DNA of 64,000 bases from Dyadobacter sp. 3J3 (GTDB lineage Bacteria; Bacteroidota; Bacteroidia; Cytophagales; Spirosomataceae), in assembly GCF_009801115.1 (NCBI RefSeq), contig NZ_VTOL01000002.1, positions 186,001 through 250,000 on the forward strand, given 5' to 3'. Position numbers and translations under genes: made by a program. The notes beneath the pieces are model-generated. The model was given only the letters and a program-made list of their open reading frames with translations, ran no database searches and was not told the DNA's origin. Of the stretch, positions 16,992 through 24,951 are shown in pieces. Every line of letters starts with the position of its first letter. Within the stretch, counting starts at the first letter, position 1.

Positions 16992-19115
16992 TCAATTTAC
17001 ACCTTTCATACTTAGCGCAATTCTTTTTCTTCCCAAATCAACCTCCGTCACTTTTACTGTGACGATTTGCTGAAGCTTCACTACTTCGTTTGGATCTTTA
17101 ACGTAACGATCGGCTAGTTGGGATAAATGAACCAGTCCGTCTTGTTTTACACCAATATCCACAAAAGCACCAAAAGCTGTAATATTTGTAACAATGCCGG
17201 GCAATACCATTCCAACCCGAAGGTCATCCGGTTTTCTGACAGAACTATCAAATTCAAATTTTTTCACCGGCGTTCTCGGGTCACGCGACGGTTTTTCAAG
17301 TTCCTGTAAAATATCCTTCAACGTCGGAAGTCCCACGGCGTCAGATACATACTTAGATGGATTAATTTCTTTGCGTAATTCTGATTTTTGAACGAGGTCC
17401 TTGACCGTTGCACCGACATCTTTGGCCATTCGCTCAACAATTGGGTAGCTTTCCGGATGTACAGCGCTGTTATCCAATGGATTAGCTCCATTTTCGATAC
17501 GAAGAAATCCAGCAGCCTGTTCAAAAGCTTTTGCTCCTAATTTCGGCACTTTTAACAATTGCTGACGCGATTTGAAATCACCATTTTTTGCTCTAAAATC
17601 CACTATATTCTGCGCCAGAGCGGGTCCAAGGCCCGAAACGTATCGTAATAAATGCTTACTTGCCGTGTTGAGATTTACGCCTACGGAATTTACGCAGCTT
17701 TCTACGACTACATCCAAAGCATTCTTCAATGCTTTTTGGTCGACATCATGTTGATACTGTCCCACTCCGATTGACTTCGGATCAATTTTTACCAATTCTG
17801 CAAGTGGGTCCATTAAACGACGGCCGATCGAAATGGAACCACGAACGGTAACGTCCTTATCAGGAAATTCCTCCCGCGCAACGTCCGACGCCGAATAAAT
17901 TGAGGCACCTTGTTCACTTACACTGAACAATCCGATTTCGTCCGATTGTTTCATGGAAGACAAAAGTTTTTTTACAAAATCTTCCGTCTCGCGTCCGGCT
18001 GTTCCGTTACCAACCGCTATGGCTTCAATTTTAAATTTCTGAATTAAATCAGATAAAGTAGCATTTGCTTCATTTGATTTGTCAAATGGATAAATAACTT
18101 TATCCGACAGGAGATTTCCCTGGCTGTCCAAAACTACAACTTTGCAGCCTGTACGATAACCTGGATCGATGGCCAGTACATTTTTTTGTCCGAGGGGAGA
18201 TGCAAGAAGCAATTGTCTCAAATTTTCTGTAAAAATCTGGATCGCATATTGATCAGCCCTTTCCTTCGAAAGATTTGTAAATTCAGTTTCAATTCCCGGT
18301 TTGAGCAATCTTTTATAACTATCACGAATTGCGATCTCAATCTGATCTTTACTTCCGGGAGTTCCTTTTACAAAAATCCGGTCAAGGTTATTGATCGCCT
18401 GTTCCTCATCCGGTGAAATATCGACACTCAAAAAACCTTCTTCTTCACCCCTCCTCAACGCTAATAAACGATGCGACGGAATTCTGGAAAGTGGCTCCGA
18501 AAATTCAAAGTAATCTCGATACTTGGCCCCGTCTTCTTCTTTCTTTTTCTTAACCTTCGAAGTTATCAAGGCATTTCGCTGAAAAATGGAACGAACCCGG
18601 CCGCGTGCATCCTGATTTTCACTGATCCATTCCGCCATAATATCGCGCGCTCCCTGCAAGGCATCATCTGTATTTCCAACCTGATCGTTTAAATAAGATA
18701 ATGCTTTTCTTTCAGGATCAGATTCCCGACCTTCAAAAATCAGCTTTGCCAAAGGTTCCAGGCCTTTTTCAATCGCCATGGACGCACGTGTTTTTCTCTT
18801 CTGTTTATATGGTAAATAGAGGTCCTCTAATTCTACAAGCGAAAAAACTCCGGAAATTTGCTTTTTCAATTCCGGTGTCAATTTTCCCTGCTCTTCAATA
18901 TTTTTCAGGATCGCCTCTCTGCGCTTCTCAACTTCCTGTTGTTTTTGGTAAGCATCTTTTATCGCTCCGATCTGCACTTCATCCAATCCTCCGGTTGCTT
19001 CTTTACGGTATCGTGAAATAAAAGGAAGCGTTGCGCCCTCGTCAAATAATTGTATGGTATTACGAACTTGTTTTTCAGAAATGTTAGTTTGTTGGGCAAT
19101 CAGGGGGTAATTCAT
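16992..19115 (-). CDS. tex: Tex family RNA-binding transcription accessory protein
   Basis: 707 residues in Tex order: an N-terminal helical Tex_N domain (about 1-190), a YqgF/RNase H-like fold with AIDPGYRTGCKVVVLD, a helix-hairpin-helix region (SVGVNLNTASKHLLRYVSGLG and KLGAKAFEQAAGF), and a C-terminal S1 RNA-binding domain (VLPGIVTNITAFGAFVDIG). Tex binds nucleic acid and affects transcription; its exact role is unsettled. It is transcribed alone, with the start at ATG 19115. Confidence 0.94.
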   Translation of the reverse strand: MNYPLIAQQTNISEKQVRNTIQLFDEGATLPFISRYRKEATGGLDEVQIGAIKDAYQKQQEVEKRREAILKNIEEQGKLTPELKKQISGVFSLVELEDLYLPYKQKRKTRASMAIEKGLEPLAKLIFEGRESDPERKALSYLNDQVGNTDDALQGARDIMAEWISENQDARGRVRSIFQRNALITSKVKKKKEEDGAKYRDYFEFSEPLSRIPSHRLLALRRGEEEGFLSVDISPDEEQAINNLDRIFVKGTPGSKDQIEIAIRDSYKRLLKPGIETEFTNLSKERADQYAIQIFTENLRQLLLASPLGQKNVLAIDPGYRTGCKVVVLDSQGNLLSDKVIYPFDKSNEANATLSDLIQKFKIEAIAVGNGTAGRETEDFVKKLLSSMKQSDEIGLFSVSEQGASIYSASDVAREEFPDKDVTVRGSISIGRRLMDPLAELVKIDPKSIGVGQYQHDVDQKALKNALDVVVESCVNSVGVNLNTASKHLLRYVSGLGPALAQNIVDFRAKNGDFKSRQQLLKVPKLGAKAFEQAAGFLRIENGANPLDNSAVHPESYPIVERMAKDVGATVKDLVQKSELRKEINPSKYVSDAVGLPTLKDILQELEKPSRDPRTPVKKFEFDSSVRKPDDLRVGMVLPGIVTNITAFGAFVDIGVKQDGLVHLSQLADRYVKDPNEVVKLQQIVTVKVTEVDLGRKRIALSMKGVN

Positions 19116-19285
19116 ATCAAGATTTTGGCTGTGTTACTATTTTGTAAAAGTAATGACGTATTCTTTATATGCTCAATTTATCCGGCAGATTTATGATAAG
19201 AATTTTTCGCCTAAAAATTCTTAATTTCCGACTTATTCTCACACAAAATTTTCACTTCTTGCAATAACCAAGACTATTATAATAA

Positions 19286-19879
19286 ATGCAAAACTTCAAA
19301 GTAAATATTCCATTCCTTTTAGCAGGACTATTATTTCTAACGTCCACCGTTTTTGCTCAAAAGATTTTAGTTGAGACAGAAATGGGAAATATTGTTTTAC
19401 AGTTAAATCCGGAAAAGGCACCGCTGACTTCCAGTAACTTTCTTAGGTATGTAAACGCAAATCGATATGATGCCGCTACATTTTACAGAACGGTGAGAAT
19501 GGATAACCAGGCAAATAAAAAGATAAAAATCGAAGTAATCCAAGGAGGTCTTGGTGACGATTCAACTAAAAACTTTCCCAGAATCAAGCACGAATCAACC
19601 AACATTACCGGCTTGAAACATTTGAATGGCACATTGTCCATGGCCCGAAATGTACCTGGCTCAGCAGGTTCCGAATTTTTTATTTGTATAAATGATCAGC
19701 CAGAACTCGATTTTGGAGGAAAAAGAAATCCTGATGGGCAAGGTTTTGCAGCCTTCGGCGAAGTGATATCAGGTATGGACGTGGTTAAGAAAATCCAGAC
19801 AAGAGAAACGGGAGATGGAGAAAAAAATCAGTCGCTTAAATTACCTGTCAGAATTATTAAGATGAAAATCCTAATGTAA
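19286..19879 (+). CDS. Periplasmic cyclophilin-type peptidyl-prolyl isomerase
   Basis: 197 residues. A signal peptide (hydrophobic run to TVFAQ, about residue 25) precedes a cyclophilin domain: ILVETEMGNIVLQL, then APLTSSNFLRYV, HLNGTLSMARNVPGSAGSEFFICI (the conserved active-site region) and FAAFGEVISGMDVVKKI. It catalyses cis-trans isomerisation of prolyl bonds, here probably in the periplasm. A hairpin follows at 19890-19926. Confidence 0.92.
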   Translation: MQNFKVNIPFLLAGLLFLTSTVFAQKILVETEMGNIVLQLNPEKAPLTSSNFLRYVNANRYDAATFYRTVRMDNQANKKIKIEVIQGGLGDDSTKNFPRIKHESTNITGLKHLNGTLSMARNVPGSAGSEFFICINDQPELDFGGKRNPDGQGFAAFGEVISGMDVVKKIQTRETGDGEKNQSLKLPVRIIKMKILM

Positions 19880-19889
19880 TCGGCAATAA

Positions 19890-19926
19890 AAAATATATCT
19901 ATCTAATAATCAGATAAATATATTTT
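19890..19926. terminator. Terminator-like inverted repeat between convergent genes
   Basis: 19890-19904 and 19912-19926 match as reverse complements with one mismatch (AAAATATAT and ATCT arms). It is AT-rich, so a weaker stem. It lies between the cyclophilin gene and the convergent small gene. Confidence 0.5.
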
Positions 19927-19944
19927 ATAATCCAGTTCATTCAC

Positions 19945-20175
19945 TCACGATGGTTTACCATCCTTTGCCGGTACATCATCTCCATCCTCAGTTTGTGGTT
20001 CCACATTTGTTCCCGGCACTACCTCTGGCGCATCCGGACCAGGAACATCGGGAGTTGGATTCATTGGCGGCATTATCGTAGGGTTGTTTGTGTTGGGATA
20101 ACTATCTGGTAGTTGAGTTCCCGGAAACTCGCTCATTACTGAGCTGAACAAATCGTTGTACTGAAATTCCATCAT
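19945..20175 (-). CDS. Small Pro/Asp-rich hypothetical protein
   Basis: 76 residues beginning MMEFQYNDLFSSV. After about residue 18 it is dominated by Pro, Asp, Asn, Glu and Thr with no hydrophobic core, so likely disordered. It has no signal peptide and no recognisable domain. The biased but non-random composition (repeated P-x-P, DVPGPDAPE) and a terminator-like repeat just past the stop support a real gene, but function is unknown. Confidence 0.5.
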   Translation of the reverse strand: MMEFQYNDLFSSVMSEFPGTQLPDSYPNTNNPTIMPPMNPTPDVPGPDAPEVVPGTNVEPQTEDGDDVPAKDGKPS

Positions 20176-20250
20176 GATGTTTATATGATTTAGTGTAATT
20201 CTGTACTATGTTTAATAAAAACTGTGCCTGATTTTGATTAACAGTTTATT

Positions 20251-20258
20251 TATTTTTG
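20251..20258 (+). promoter_or_regulatory. -7 promoter element
   Basis: TATTTTTG is an exact TAnnTTTG match, 20 bp before a 33-codon small ORF and 160 bp before the DUF2141 gene. No convincing -33 element at the usual spacing. Confidence 0.4.
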
Positions 20259-20277
20259 TTTACAATAAAATAAATTT

Positions 20278-20379
20278 ATGAGAGTTATTAAATTCCAGAA
20301 GAAAGCACAGAAAAACCTTACAATGATCCATGTCTTGGTCGTTTTTTCGACAAGCTGGGTATGGTTTTTTGCAATTTAA
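20278..20379 (+). CDS. Candidate 33-residue small membrane protein
   Basis: An ATG-TAA frame of 34 codons. The N-terminus has six Lys/Arg in the first 12 residues; the rest is a hydrophobic, Trp/Phe-rich segment (MIHVLVVFSTSWVWFFAI) long enough to span a membrane. It starts about 20 bp after an exact -7 element and ends 40 bp before the DUF2141 start, so it may be the first gene of that transcript or a leader peptide. No homology can be claimed. Confidence 0.35.
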   Translation: MRVIKFQKKAQKNLTMIHVLVVFSTSWVWFFAI

Positions 20380-20419
20380 AATTCAATATAGAAAATACTC
20401 CTTACCATCCGGTCACATA

Positions 20420-20839
20420 ATGAAATACACTGCCACTTTTGCATTTCTTTTCCTTTCCTCATTGATATTGGTTTCCAATACAAAACAAACTTTGTTGGTA
20501 AGCAACCTTGAAAATAAAAAAGGAACTCTTTTTATAGGCTGGTATAGTTCTGAAGATACTTTTTCAGGAAAAAATCCTGAATTCAAAAAAGAGGTAGAAA
20601 TCTATAATTTATCAGAGATCAGTATTCCTTTTGACAATATCCCTGACGGCAAATATGGAATCTCCATCTTTCTGGATGAAAATAATAACGGAAAGCTAGA
20701 TCTTAATTTTTTAGGTATACCAAAAGAAAAATATGGTTTTTCTAATAACGTTTTTCCTCTGACACGTGCCGCTAATTTCAAAGAAGCAGCCTTTGAAATT
20801 CAAGGAAAATCCAAAATAATAGCTATCCGTTTAAAATAA
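20420..20839 (+). CDS. DUF2141 domain secreted protein
   Basis: The ATG at 20420 starts a signal peptide (MKYTATFAFLFLSSLILVSN); the upstream open frame to 20330 overlaps a different small ORF and was trimmed. 139 residues. The DUF2141 signature is seen as NIPDGKYGISIFLDENNNGKLDLNFLGIPKEKYGFSNN. Family members are small exported proteins of unknown function. Confidence 0.88.
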   Translation: MKYTATFAFLFLSSLILVSNTKQTLLVSNLENKKGTLFIGWYSSEDTFSGKNPEFKKEVEIYNLSEISIPFDNIPDGKYGISIFLDENNNGKLDLNFLGIPKEKYGFSNNVFPLTRAANFKEAAFEIQGKSKIIAIRLK

Positions 20840-21196
20840 TTCAACAAAATTTCATTGATCGTTATTGCAAAAAATCCAGCTTCACGTGTTAAAAATTACC
20901 TTTTTGAGGTAGAAACAATTGAGATTATCCAAAGGAAATCAATTTTGATATAAACGCCTTTGACATTTAACGAAGACCGATTTTATATAAACTGAGTTGA
21001 TAAATTAACGTTGCCTTGTATCACATTTCTTCTATAATAGCATTGGAAAGAATTAAAAGTCTAAACTTAATTACCCTAATAAAATTGAACTTTCAACGAT
21101 TGTTATTTTCGTAATTCAAAGTCATAATTCTTTCTTTTTTTTATTTGGAATAGAAACCAGATCGCTATTGTTCTTCTAAAAAGAGAAAATATTACC
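20840..21196. other. Intergenic region, nothing identified
   Basis: 357 bp of AT-rich DNA upstream of the luciferase-like gene. No gene, clear terminator or exact promoter consensus was found. Confidence 0.5.
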
Positions 21197-22210
21197 ATGA
21201 ATAATATAAAAATTGGTGTACTTGACCAGTCGATTGTGCGTCATGATAACAATGTAAGAGATGCAATTCTTGAAACGATTGAAACAGCTAAAATAGCTGA
21301 AGAACTCGGATATAGCCGTTTTTGGATATCTGAACACCACAATTCCACTTTTATTGCCGGATCCGCACCCGAGGTTTTGATGGTAAAACTGGCAGATGAA
21401 ACCAGCCGTATCAGAATTGGCTCCGGAGGAATTATGCTGCCCAATCATAGTGCACTAAAAGTGGCGGAAAATTTCAGGATGCTGGAAACCCTTTTTCCCG
21501 GCCGAATTGACTTGGGTATGGGACGTGCACCCGGTACGGATCGGATAACTTCCTCAATTTTAAATCCTTCCAACGATTTCAGTGAGTCAAGCTATTTAAG
21601 GCAACTGGAACATTTGCAGCACTTTTTCGGAGACACCGCCGGAACGGAGCGAGGATTTATTTACGCTACACCGCAATCCCTGACTACTCCCATGCAATGG
21701 ATTTTGAGTTCGAGCGGCGGTAGTAGTAAAATTGCTGCCCGTTTTGGAATGGGACTGGTTGTTGCCAAATTTATTAGCGGTTTTGTAGGGCCCGATGTGG
21801 TCGAAACCTATCGCAAAAACTTTAAGCCATCGGCACAATTTGAAACTCCGCAAGCTATACTTTCTATTTTTGTGATCTGCGGTGAAACCGAAGAACAGGC
21901 ATTAGCTATGCGGAAAACGATGGATTATATTTTGATTGAATTTGAAAAGGGAAAATCCGGCCCCTTTCCCGATCCCGAGATTGTTAGAAAATATCGTTTC
22001 ACTGCAGGTGAACTTGAACGGTTGAAATACAATAGCGGCAGGATCATTTCAGGCACCCAAGATATTGTGAAAGAACAGCTTACAAAACTAGCCGGTGACT
22101 TTGAAGTAGAGGAAATTATAATTTCATCCATGACTGACAGCTTTAAAACCAGAAAACGTTCTTTCGAATTAGTATCAGAAGCATTTAATCTGACTAATTT
22201 AGTGCGCTAA
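21197..22210 (+). CDS. LLM-class flavin-dependent oxidoreductase
   Basis: 337 residues of the bacterial luciferase-like monooxygenase fold: IKIGVLDQS at the start, AEELGYSRFWISEHHNS (beta/alpha barrel strands 2-3), IRIGSGGIMLPNHSALKVAENFRMLETLFPGRIDLGMGRAPGTD, all typical of the MsnO8/LLM group. It would use reduced FMN; the substrate is unknown. It lies 23 bp before the WYL regulator and is probably in one transcript with it. Confidence 0.92.
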   Translation: MNNIKIGVLDQSIVRHDNNVRDAILETIETAKIAEELGYSRFWISEHHNSTFIAGSAPEVLMVKLADETSRIRIGSGGIMLPNHSALKVAENFRMLETLFPGRIDLGMGRAPGTDRITSSILNPSNDFSESSYLRQLEHLQHFFGDTAGTERGFIYATPQSLTTPMQWILSSSGGSSKIAARFGMGLVVAKFISGFVGPDVVETYRKNFKPSAQFETPQAILSIFVICGETEEQALAMRKTMDYILIEFEKGKSGPFPDPEIVRKYRFTAGELERLKYNSGRIISGTQDIVKEQLTKLAGDFEVEEIIISSMTDSFKTRKRSFELVSEAFNLTNLVR

Positions 22211-22233
22211 ATAACTGTTACTTCAGGGCTCCT

Positions 22234-23184
22234 ATGAACCGTTTTGATCGAATCACCGCCATTTTAATTCAATTACAATCCAGAAAAATTGTAAAGGCTC
22301 AGGATCTCGCTGATCGGTTTGAGATCAGTCTTCGTACTGTTTACAGAGATATGAACACCCTGTCCGAGGCAGGTGTACCGATTATTGGAGAAGCGGGTAT
22401 TGGCTATTCGATCATGGAGGGATACCGATTGCCTCCTGTCATGTTTACGAAAGAAGAAGCCCGCACTTTCATTACGGCTGAAAAACTGATGGAAAAGTTT
22501 ACGGATCCTTCCACTAAATCTCACTACCAATCGGCTATGTTTAAGGTTAAGGCGGTTTTGAAAAGTACGGAAAAAGATCTGCTTGAAGATATGGAACAGC
22601 ATATTGAAATCAGGCAGCGGTATACGCTTTTTAATCCAACGCTAAATAATACACTTGAAATTTTACTAAAAAGTGTCGCCGAAAAAAAAGTTTCAAAAAT
22701 CCAGTACATCGCTTTTGCATCAGACGAAGTAACGGAAAGGACAATTGAGCCTGTGGGCATTTATCATGAAAACAATTATTGGTATGTTATCGCATATTGC
22801 TTATTAAGAAAGAGCTACCGGAATTTCCGAACGGACCGCATTCATACCATTGAACTGACTGAAAAAACTTTTAGCCAGAAACATACTTCACTAAAAGAAT
22901 ATCTGGCCAATGTGCCCTCGTATGAAAATCTGGAAACGGTTATCATAAAAGTAGAAAGGCACGTAATGCCCTACATCCAGAACCAGAAATATTACTATGG
23001 TTTTATATCGGAAAAACGGCAGGGAGATAAAATGGAACTCACGTTTCTAAGTGCTTATCTCAATTCTTTTTCAAGATGGTTTATGATGTTCGCCGAATAT
23101 GGTGAAATTGTCCAACCAGCAAGTCTGACTGAACTTTTGAAAGAAAATATTTGTAAAATATCAAAACATTTAAACATTTCCTGA
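22234..23184 (+). CDS. YafY-type HTH/WYL domain transcriptional regulator
   Basis: 316 residues. The N-terminal DeoR/HTH_11 winged helix (QSRKIVKAQDLADRFEISLRTVYRDMNTLSEAGVPI) is followed by a WYL domain (IEPVGIYHENNYWYVIAYC) and a WCX-like C-terminus. WYL domains sense ligands, often nucleic-acid or nucleotide-like. It follows the luciferase-like gene by 23 bp and may regulate it. Confidence 0.9.
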   Translation: MNRFDRITAILIQLQSRKIVKAQDLADRFEISLRTVYRDMNTLSEAGVPIIGEAGIGYSIMEGYRLPPVMFTKEEARTFITAEKLMEKFTDPSTKSHYQSAMFKVKAVLKSTEKDLLEDMEQHIEIRQRYTLFNPTLNNTLEILLKSVAEKKVSKIQYIAFASDEVTERTIEPVGIYHENNYWYVIAYCLLRKSYRNFRTDRIHTIELTEKTFSQKHTSLKEYLANVPSYENLETVIIKVERHVMPYIQNQKYYYGFISEKRQGDKMELTFLSAYLNSFSRWFMMFAEYGEIVQPASLTELLKENICKISKHLNIS

Positions 23185-23296
23185 GCTTGGATCAACGATG
23201 TATTATCCTGCCAAATTACATAGTCATAGATAAACGCAGCAATACATAGCGGTGAAATCTGAAATATATTGAGACCTCCTATTTCGTATTGTTAGA

Positions 23297-24262
23297 ATGA
23301 AAAAAACTTTATCACGTTTTTTTTACATATTGATAGGAGCTTCTCAGCTTTTATCCTGCCGGAATGCAAATATCACCAGGCATTTAGAGCTAAATGTTTC
23401 GAGTCAATATTGTGCCCCAACGATAGTGTACACCTACAATCCTGACTTTATACCATACTCCAACACGGATTCTATTTTGATAAATAGTAAATCTCTATCG
23501 GGGAAATTGTCTGAACATGATATCCTGATGGCGAATGCAACCGGGACGCTTTCATTGATAAATCGACTGGTCAATTCAAATAAAGATTCAACGTTGAATG
23601 GACGAATAAATCGATTGGAAATCATTAACAAAATACAAAATCATCTTCTTTTACTGACTACCGAAATTTCCGGAATTGCAGCAGAACTGGATTGTGAAGG
23701 TGAACGGGCGGATCTTTTCGCGAACTACCTTGATAATCTTAACGATAAAAAAACAGCACGTTTGACGGGTGCCTCAATCGTGATTGCAGCATTGGCTACA
23801 GTAGCTGCAGTGATTGTTCATAACGATGGCTTGCAAAACGGCATTACCATTGGAGGCGGGGTTATTTCAGCAGGACTGGCGGTGTTAACTATAAAACCAC
23901 ATGGTAAAAAAATAAGCTATATGCATACGCGCAATGTCCTTGAAGACATCTGGTTTGCCCCTGAAAAATCTAAGGTTTATCCGCCTTTTATCTGGTACAT
24001 GCTAAATGAAAAAAGATTCAGTAACAGTAAGAAGGAACCCTTACTGCAAACCATAAAAAACCGTTGGAATAAATTTGAACTTGATCAGGATATTGACACT
24101 ACAACAATTAATATTTTGTTTAAAAACGGAGGAATTTATGACGCCGACAAACTTCATACAAGAGCAACCATGCTAAATCAGTTACAATCGACAATTCGGT
24201 CTATCAATCAGGATATGCAGAGTTTATTGTCGGAATTGAATAATCTGAACACCGACAGATAA
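23297..24262 (+). CDS. Lipoprotein of unknown function
   Basis: 321 residues. The N-terminus MKKTLSRFFYILIG ends in ASQLLSC, an SPII lipobox with Cys near residue 21. Residues about 155-200 form a Gly/Ala-rich hydrophobic hairpin (GASIVIAALATVAAVIVHNDGLQNG, then GGGVISAGLAVLTI), which may be two membrane segments or glycine-zipper helices. The C-terminus is a helical region (LQSTIRSINQDMQSLLSELNNL) likely to be coiled coil. I do not recognise a family. Confidence 0.6.
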   Translation: MKKTLSRFFYILIGASQLLSCRNANITRHLELNVSSQYCAPTIVYTYNPDFIPYSNTDSILINSKSLSGKLSEHDILMANATGTLSLINRLVNSNKDSTLNGRINRLEIINKIQNHLLLLTTEISGIAAELDCEGERADLFANYLDNLNDKKTARLTGASIVIAALATVAAVIVHNDGLQNGITIGGGVISAGLAVLTIKPHGKKISYMHTRNVLEDIWFAPEKSKVYPPFIWYMLNEKRFSNSKKEPLLQTIKNRWNKFELDQDIDTTTINILFKNGGIYDADKLHTRATMLNQLQSTIRSINQDMQSLLSELNNLNTDR

Positions 24263-24283
24263 GTTATCAATTTTAAAAAGAAC

Positions 24284-24829
24284 ATGAAAAGTATTCAGAT
24301 TTTAGCCATTTCAGGAAGTTTGAGACGTACTTCGACCAATACACACATTTTGAAAGCGATTGGCGAAATGGCTGATAAATCCATTGACTTTCAGATTTTT
24401 GAAGGATTGGATACATTTCCACATTTTAACCCAGAAGTTGCCGAGGATAACGAAAGTGTTTCGCGTTTCAGAACCAAAATCAAAGAAGCGGACGGCATAA
24501 TCATTTGCACGCCAGAGTATGCATTTGGAGTACCCGGGGTTCTAAAAAATGCCCTGGACTGGACTGTTTCCACGGGAGAATTTAATAAAAAACCTGTTGC
24601 CGTCATAAGCGCATCTCCTTTAAACACCGGCGGCGACAAAGCGCTTGCTTCTCTTCTGCTCACTTTTACTGCTCTTGGTACGGTGAAAAATGAAAAATCG
24701 TATTTATCCATTCCTAATATCAAACAGAAGATTAGTCAGGAAGGAAAACTGACTGACCACGCACTTCAAAACCAATTGAAATTGATTTTAAGTAACTTGT
24801 TGGAACAAATCAGCCAAAAATCAGATTGA
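24284..24829 (+). CDS. NADPH-dependent FMN reductase family protein
   Basis: 181 residues, flavodoxin-like fold: ILAISGSLRRTSTNTHIL (FMN phosphate loop) and ADGIIICTPEYAFGVPGVLKNALDWT, the signature of the NADPH:FMN reductase family (SsuE/ChrR-like). It reduces FMN, quinones or metals with NAD(P)H. 21 bp after the lipoprotein stop, so co-transcription is possible but there is no obvious functional link. Ends before a strong hairpin. Confidence 0.9.
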   Translation: MKSIQILAISGSLRRTSTNTHILKAIGEMADKSIDFQIFEGLDTFPHFNPEVAEDNESVSRFRTKIKEADGIIICTPEYAFGVPGVLKNALDWTVSTGEFNKKPVAVISASPLNTGGDKALASLLLTFTALGTVKNEKSYLSIPNIKQKISQEGKLTDHALQNQLKLILSNLLEQISQKSD

Positions 24830-24909
24830 AAAATCTAATTAGCAAACAAATCTCACTTTCGCTAACTTTTTGGTATAAAAAAGCCCGTTTTCCAGGCTTA
24901 ACATAATTT

Positions 24910-24951
24910 AAACAGACTGCCGGGTATGAAAGTATCCGGCAGTCTGTTTTC
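24910..24951. terminator. Bidirectional terminator
   Basis: AACAGACTGCCGG (24911-24923) pairs with CCGGCAGTCTGTT (24936-24948), then TT. It lies between the FMN reductase and the convergent S9 peptidase; its right end touches the peptidase stop. Confidence 0.85.
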
